DNA of 64,000 bases from contig JADQBB010000014.1 of the NCBI GenBank assembly GCA_016903695.1, positions 24,853 to 88,852 on the forward strand, read 5' to 3'. Under the pieces are notes generated by a model. It did no database searches, was not told the DNA's origin, and saw only the letters and a list, made by a program, of their open reading frames with translations. Positions 59,030 through 64,000 of this stretch are shown here, piece after piece (position 1 is the first letter of the stretch; each line of letters opens with the position of its first letter). This stretch comes from Chlorogloea purpurea SAG 13.99. GTDB lineage: Bacteria > Cyanobacteriota > Cyanobacteriia > Cyanobacteriales > Microcystaceae. Both the position numbers and the translations under genes were made by a program.

Positions 59030-60586
59030 CTATGGTTCGGACTTTTCACCGCTTTTAATAATCGCCGATCGAGTTTTCGCCTCACCGCTCTTGATCAGGG
59101 CATCCGTGGCGATTAAATCTAAACTGCCATCGTGGTCGCTGGCGTAATTGACAATATAATTACTACTATTCCCGACGGGAAACTGAACGGCGGTACAATG
59201 AATTATTCCGTCAGCATCGAGATCGAAAATCGCTCCCACCGGTACGTATTGGTTTTGCGGTGGAGATACCGGCAGGGATAACTGTCCTCGATATTCATTC
59301 AAGTCGGGGTTTTCGTCTTCCCCCCGAAATACCCTCAATAATACTTCTTCTTGATAGGGGCGATTGGTATAACCCAATATTCCCAAACGACAGGGATAGG
59401 TACTCTGTCGGGGAATTATCGCCTGGAAAAATTCTCTGGCTGTGGCTGAAGTCGTTTCTACCATAGCGATTCCTAAGGAATGTCCGGTTTTGTCCGACAC
59501 TTTTATATCGATCGAGTCGGGTGCGTAAAGACTCGCCGCCACGATAGCGGCCCCGTGGGCTACCACTTCATCGACTCGCTCTGATGTGTAGGGTTCTTTG
59601 ATCTCTCTGCTGATGATTTCCCGCACGGCCCGGTTTTTGGTCGAGCCACCGACGAGGATGACTCTATCTATGTCGTCAGCCGACAGTCGGGCATCTTTCA
59701 ACACCGATTTCATCGAGTTCACGGTGCTTTGTAACATCGGCTGTATCAGCTTGTTATATTGCTCCAGGGTGATTTCTAATTCGATCGGATGCCCTAGGCA
59801 ATCGGGAACTACTATGGTAGAGCGATCGCTCTCTGATAGTTCGATTTTTGCCGTTTCGGCTGCTTCTTTGAGTTTCTGTCTCGCTGACATCGCCGCTTTA
59901 CCTTTTTGTGTGAGTAAGTCGATTCCCGTCTTTTTTTGAAAGTCTTCGTTCACCCAATTAACGATTGCGTAATCGAAGTCATCCCCTCCTAAATTACTAT
60001 CCCCGCCTACGGCTTTGACCGTGAACGAGTTGCCTTTAACCGTGAGGATCGATATGTCAAAAGTCCCGCCCCCTAAGTCGTACACCATTAAAGTCTGATC
60101 CTTTTCTTTGTCCATACCGTAAGCGATCGCCGCTGCTGTCGGTTCGGGCAGTAAACGTAAAACGTTTAAGCCCGCTTCTTCTCCCGCTCGCTTGGTATCT
60201 TCTTTTTGCACTTCGGTAAAATAGGCGGGTACTGTAATCACCGCGTCCCAAATCTCGGCGTTTCCCAATTCTTTACGGGCGTTTTCCACTAATCGTTTGA
60301 GAATCAAACTACCGATATTCACCGACGTTAACAATTTAGCCCCTATCTCGTAGGTTTTGCTTCGATTTCCCATAAAGCGTTTGCTGGAAGCCACTGTGTT
60401 TTCAGGATCGATCAGTAAGCGAGATTTGGCCGCCTGTCCTACCAAGATACTTTTATCGTCCCGGAATGACACCACCGATGGCATTGTCGAACGCCCTTCT
60501 ACTTTTAAGGTTTCTGTGTTGCCGCGCCGATAGATGGCTATTACTGAATTGGTTGTCCCTAAGTCGATACCCACTGCATAGGTCAT
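59030..60586 (-). CDS. Hsp70-family protein A
   Basis: A 518-residue Hsp70, closest to classical DnaK in the ATPase domain: YAVGIDLGTTNSVIAIY, SSKRFMGNRSK, ITVPAYFTEVQKEDT, VYDLGGGTFDISIL, ILVGGSTKNRAVREII. The substrate-binding beta half follows, then a short charged tail instead of the lid. The ATG at 60586 has GAGAGG about 8 bases upstream; an in-frame GTG at 60598 is less likely. The protease gene ends 25 bp before its start. Confidence 0.93.
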   Translation of the reverse strand: MTYAVGIDLGTTNSVIAIYRRGNTETLKVEGRSTMPSVVSFRDDKSILVGQAAKSRLLIDPENTVASSKRFMGNRSKTYEIGAKLLTSVNIGSLILKRLVENARKELGNAEIWDAVITVPAYFTEVQKEDTKRAGEEAGLNVLRLLPEPTAAAIAYGMDKEKDQTLMVYDLGGGTFDISILTVKGNSFTVKAVGGDSNLGGDDFDYAIVNWVNEDFQKKTGIDLLTQKGKAAMSARQKLKEAAETAKIELSESDRSTIVVPDCLGHPIELEITLEQYNKLIQPMLQSTVNSMKSVLKDARLSADDIDRVILVGGSTKNRAVREIISREIKEPYTSERVDEVVAHGAAIVAASLYAPDSIDIKVSDKTGHSLGIAMVETTSATAREFFQAIIPRQSTYPCRLGILGYTNRPYQEEVLLRVFRGEDENPDLNEYRGQLSLPVSPPQNQYVPVGAIFDLDADGIIHCTAVQFPVGNSSNYIVNYASDHDGSLDLIATDALIKSGEAKTRSAIIKSGEKSEP

Positions 60587-60611
60587 AGTTCCTCTCACCT
60601 ATATATAAAAG

Positions 60612-61199
60612 TTAATAGTCAAGTACTTGAAACTGATTCGATTTGATTACGCTAACTCGTGTTCGGGCGGTAAAAGCGAAAATATGTTGTAGGGCGATCG
60701 CAAATCCTAACCCCTGCCCTCCCGTTACTATTAAATTCGCCACTCCGATCACTTCCCCCCTCTCGTTAATGATCGGCCCCCCACTACTTCCGGGGTTGAG
60801 AGAAACGTCTGTCTGTATGAGATTAATACCGTTCCGCATACGCCCGATATTACTGATGATTCCCCTTGATACGGTAAAATCAAAGCCTAGTGGATGACCT
60901 AAAGCAAAGACGGTCTGACCTTCAGAGATCGTCGCCGGGTCAGCAAAAGTTAAGGGCGGCCCCTTTAATGAATCTACAGATATTAAAGCTAGGTCACTGT
61001 CTTCATTTTTGCCCACGACGAAGCCGCGGTCACGCTCACCGCAGGTAGTCATAATCTCTACTTCGTCACCATCGAGAACATGAGCGCAGGTTAATATGTG
61101 GTTCTGTGGATCGATAATAAACCCTGTGCCTTCGCCTATACCGGAAATGATTTTCACGATCGAGGGTTTGATCCGTCCGATATTACTTTCTGTACTCAT
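60612..61199 (-). CDS. Trypsin-like serine protease, cytosolic
   Basis: A 195-residue HtrA-type protease domain with an intact triad: His40 in LTCAHVL, Asp69 in SDLALI, Ser139 in NPGSSGGP. No PDZ domain, signal peptide or membrane segment is present, unlike HtrA/Deg proteins, so it should act in the cytosol. It overlaps the preceding vWA gene by 4 bp. Trypsin-type proteases occur in several proposed bacterial conflict modules, where activation by a sensor is expected; here the chaperones or vWA proteins are the likely partners. Confidence 0.9.
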   Translation of the reverse strand: MSTESNIGRIKPSIVKIISGIGEGTGFIIDPQNHILTCAHVLDGDEVEIMTTCGERDRGFVVGKNEDSDLALISVDSLKGPPLTFADPATISEGQTVFALGHPLGFDFTVSRGIISNIGRMRNGINLIQTDVSLNPGSSGGPIINERGEVIGVANLIVTGGQGLGFAIALQHIFAFTARTRVSVIKSNQFQVLDY

Positions 61200-62116
61200 T
61201 TATCTATCTCCTGTTTGACGATCGATAATGGCTGTCTGATTCTCTGTTGGGCTACTTCGAGTTCAAAGTAAGTGGCTGTCCGGGGTAAACGAAAGGTTAC
61301 TCGCCCCGGCAGGCCATCGGTGAATCTTGTCAGGGGCCGATCTCGATCATCGTAAATTGTAGCCACCGGTGCTACCATCACCGATTCATCCACTAATTCG
61401 GCGAATATATCGGTAATTTCTCGCATATCTTTAGCTACGTGATAATCCCACAAGTCCAAACCAGTAACCCCATCCAAGTTATCTAGTTCCGCCATTTGCT
61501 TCGTGTCGATTTTTTCCCCAAGCCCAATTAATACGCATTTAAGAGGGTTTCGTTCGCCAATAGCGATGTCTTTAGCTAAATCTATACAGTATTTTTTGAC
61601 TTCTAAAAAGTCGTTAATTTGCCCGTCCGTGACGAAGATATAAAGCCCGTTGGTCGCTAAAGTAAATGTTTCCACGAAATAAGATAAGGCGGGTAAAAGA
61701 TTGGTCATGGAACCGAAAAATTCTTCCACCGGCCCTTCTATGGTTAGATCAGCGCATTGGCTCGCTTGAAAACTGCCGATAATCTCTATTTGTTTCACGC
61801 CGCTACAAGCCCAATATATGGCTGTGGTTTCTCCATCGGCATCTAATCGGTCAGCTAAATAGTACAGAAATTTACGGGCTTCTGTTTCTACTATGTTTTC
61901 CTGCGATCGTGGCAATTTTCCATAGAATCCTTTCATGGAACTACTGGCATCTAACGCTACCCCCGTTTTAAAACCTTCGCTGATACTAGGCATGAGTATG
62001 GTAAAGGTTATTTCTGCTTCCTCCCCTATGATTTGATAAGTTACTTTGCCAAATATTGAATTAATTTCAGTAGTGGGTAGAGAAATTTTTTTGGATACGA
62101 AACTTATATTGTTCAT
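61196..62116 (-). CDS. vWA domain protein (second of tandem pair)
   Basis: A 306-residue vWA protein. The MIDAS motif is DASSS (D56, S58, S60), with FVTDGQINDF as the later acidic strand. The last ~70 residues (VAPVATIYDDRDRPLTRF...FRLPRTATYFELEV) form a beta extension. It is paralogous to the gene just upstream, sharing TG[V/I][A/G][L/I]D[A/G]S[S/A]SM, the AIYWA/PIYWA strand and the LPALSYF/LPPLEYF helix. It is followed by the protease with a 4-bp overlap. Confidence 0.88.
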   Translation of the reverse strand: MNNISFVSKKISLPTTEINSIFGKVTYQIIGEEAEITFTILMPSISEGFKTGVALDASSSMKGFYGKLPRSQENIVETEARKFLYYLADRLDADGETTAIYWACSGVKQIEIIGSFQASQCADLTIEGPVEEFFGSMTNLLPALSYFVETFTLATNGLYIFVTDGQINDFLEVKKYCIDLAKDIAIGERNPLKCVLIGLGEKIDTKQMAELDNLDGVTGLDLWDYHVAKDMREITDIFAELVDESVMVAPVATIYDDRDRPLTRFTDGLPGRVTFRLPRTATYFELEVAQQRIRQPLSIVKQEIDK

Positions 62117-62167
62117 GATGCTTTTAGAGAGCTATGTATAGTTTTTTAGCTCTCTTTAAATTTTTAC

Positions 62168-63049
62168 TTACTGTAGTATTTGCTCGAATGTGTTACCGAC
62201 AATATCTATTTTCACTGATTTAGTTCCTTCGGTTACGGAGAATTCTAGGCGTTGAGGAAATCCATCTAAACAGGATAATACTTCTCGATTACTGTCATCG
62301 ATAATTCTGATCGATCCTGGTATTTCCACACCGAAATCCACTTCATCCCAAATCTCTGAAAGGTTTTCCATTTGAGAGGCTAATTTACCATCCCAAAGGT
62401 CTATTTTTCCCTCCAAGGGCGTGCCGTCGAACATATTATCCAGTTTTTCGATCTGCTCCTCGTCCACTTCCTCCCCGCACCCCACGAGAATAAATTTACA
62501 CTTGCCTCTTTTCCCTTCTAGCATTTCTTGACCGACTTTCAGGGAAAACTGAATCACAGCCTCTAAATCTCCAATGACTCCATCGGTAACGAATAATAAT
62601 ACTAGCCACGGCGCATCTTTCAGCTCGGTGAGAAAGTATTCTAACGGGGGTAGTAATGCTGTGCCTGTTCCCCATTTTTTCGGGCCTTCAAAATTTTTGC
62701 TTTCGATAGCCACCGTATCTAATCGCCCTAAGGTTTCTACTTCTTTCCCCCCAGCCCCCGTGGCCCAATAAATCGGTAAGACCATCCCATCGCCGCTGTA
62801 TTCGCAAGCGTAACTACACAAACGGCGAATCACTTTTTGCATGACGTTATCTTCGGGTTTTCTGAGAAATTTCGGAATTGTATCCCCGAAGATTTTTCTC
62901 ATGGACGCAGAGCCATCTATGCCGATGCCCGTTTGCATTCCTTCTACTTTCTCTTGAAGGCGAATGTATATCTCGACTCTCTGTTTGCCATTTTTAGGGG
63001 GGTAAACAGTAATGTCACCAAATATATCACTACATTTTTCGATAGACAT
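62168..63049 (-). CDS. vWA domain protein (first gene of cluster)
   Basis: A 293-residue vWA protein. MIDAS residues D45, S47 and S49 lie in IGIDGSASM; the strand LFVTDGVIGDLEAV and KFILVGCGEEVDEEQIEKL follow. The C-terminal beta extension SIRIIDDSNREVLSCLDGFPQRLEF parallels that of its paralogue. As the first gene it marks the start of the long minus-strand cluster; its promoter should lie in the 63050-63570 region, divergent from the rRNA operon. Confidence 0.88.
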   Translation of the reverse strand: MSIEKCSDIFGDITVYPPKNGKQRVEIYIRLQEKVEGMQTGIGIDGSASMRKIFGDTIPKFLRKPEDNVMQKVIRRLCSYACEYSGDGMVLPIYWATGAGGKEVETLGRLDTVAIESKNFEGPKKWGTGTALLPPLEYFLTELKDAPWLVLLFVTDGVIGDLEAVIQFSLKVGQEMLEGKRGKCKFILVGCGEEVDEEQIEKLDNMFDGTPLEGKIDLWDGKLASQMENLSEIWDEVDFGVEIPGSIRIIDDSNREVLSCLDGFPQRLEFSVTEGTKSVKIDIVGNTFEQILQ

Positions 63050-63774
63050 AATAGTTCTCTAGTTAATTTCACGGATCTTCGAGCTGGCGAAGAGTTGGTT
63101 ACTATAGGTTGTTTATGCGGTTTAAGCGTCTTCAAAGGATATGCGTTCCGATAGACTGTTCTCGCTCGTCTTATCGTGAACTAGGCAAAATCACTGAATT
63201 TGTTTGGCTTTATTCTATATTAATTCAATTATTATATTCGGATAAAATTTTATTTTTAATATTATCGACCGAATTAAAAACTTTATAAAAATTTCCATCT
63301 AGAAAATCATCATATCTGCTATGAAACCCTATTTTTAAGAATCCAACCTGAATACTCCAGTATATAGAGGGCTTAATAGAGGCGATCGCTTACAGTAACT
63401 GCGTGGTGGAGTTGATACCGTTCCAAAAAATAGGGGAGTGCGATCGTGTTTTCAAGCTGAATCCGAGCCACCGGGTCCTGGGAACACTGCGCACTTTAAA
63501 CGAAGCCATCAACTAGAAGCCTTGGTGAGGAGGATTTATCTAATTCATCAAAATAATTTCGCCAAAGGGTTTGACAAAGGAGGGGAAAGTATATACATTG
63601 GTAAATGAGCTGAATAGTGAAACGGAGCGAAAGCAAAGGGAAACGAATGCAGCCTAACATAGAAAAAAGTAACGTTTTGAAGCCTGAACAGTTACTCTTG
63701 TTAAGAAATCATTATAGAACAAAAAAGCCAGAACTTGGAAACAAGGACTGAAAACGAATCGAACTCTTTGATTC
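63050..63774. other. Spacer between vWA cluster and rRNA operon
   Basis: This 725-bp region holds the divergent promoters of the chaperone cluster (minus) and of the rRNA operon (plus). A HIP1 octamer lies at 63383-63390. A TTGACA/TACATT pair at 63571-63599 is the best rRNA promoter candidate, leaving a leader of about 170 bases. Otherwise 63180-63360 is strongly A+T-rich, and I see no gene. Confidence 0.5.
63571..63599 (+). promoter_or_regulatory. Predicted rRNA operon promoter
   Basis: TTGACA (63571-63576) and TACATT (63594-63599) are separated by 17 bp. A start near 63606 would give a leader of about 170 nt before 16S rRNA, a usual length for processed rRNA precursors. Confidence 0.5.

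Positions 63775-64000
<226 letters not shown>

Overview
The window comes from a cyanobacterium. The evidence is lineage-typical genes (SqdX sulfolipid synthase, an MgdA-like glucosyldiacylglycerol synthase, a Tab2-family RNA-binding protein, a DUF6464 protein, a fused sterol desaturase/SDR), many copies of the HIP1 octamer GCGATCGC, and a cyanobacterial-type 16S rRNA start at the right edge. I cannot name the genus. A form IV RuBisCO-like protein and a somewhat unusual 16S 5' end are the most distinctive taxonomic hints.

Layout. 1-4056: the 3' part of threonine synthase faces a RuBisCO-like protein gene, which sits 2 bp behind a cadherin-like/glycoside-hydrolase gene. 4499-14758: oxidoreductase, tandem PTPS/QueD-like protein, ribF, an NLR-like HTH-NACHT protein, an alpha/beta hydrolase without its nucleophile, an O-antigen ligase with a TPR tail, and a Tat-exported GH10 xylanase. 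14838-25361: mutS, then (minus strand) a soluble kinase of about 2200 residues with a ladder of HAMP repeats and a smaller receiver-histidine kinase just downstream of it. 25795-38790: mainly housekeeping (sqdX, pentapeptide protein, speD, cysE, RCK-type K+ channel, holA, an LD-carboxypeptidase operon, a glycosyltransferase, Tab2). 38803-43549: a ParE-type toxin-antitoxin pair, a Met-rich zinc-ribbon protein, a lipid-modifying fusion, mgdA and a LapA-domain protein.

43616-63049 is the most striking part: about 19.4 kb with every gene on the minus strand and short gaps or overlaps. In transcription order it encodes two paralogous vWA proteins, a cytosolic trypsin-like protease, an Hsp70, an Hsp70-vWA fusion, a second Hsp70, a coiled-coil protein with a GrpE-like C-terminus, a third stand-alone Hsp70, a pseudokinase with InlB-type B-repeats, and then (after a 218-bp gap) a 1063-residue unknown protein coupled by TAATG to a 1285-residue SF2-type helicase. 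I do not recognise this as a named system. A dedicated chaperone, exchange factor and protease set joined to a nucleic-acid-processing pair suggests a stress or anti-invader machine; that function is inference.

The window ends with a 725-bp spacer holding the probable rRNA promoter and the first ~226 bases of 16S rRNA. I found no CRISPR array, insertion sequence or tRNA gene. Six convergent gene pairs overlap at their 3' ends, three of them by exactly four bases.
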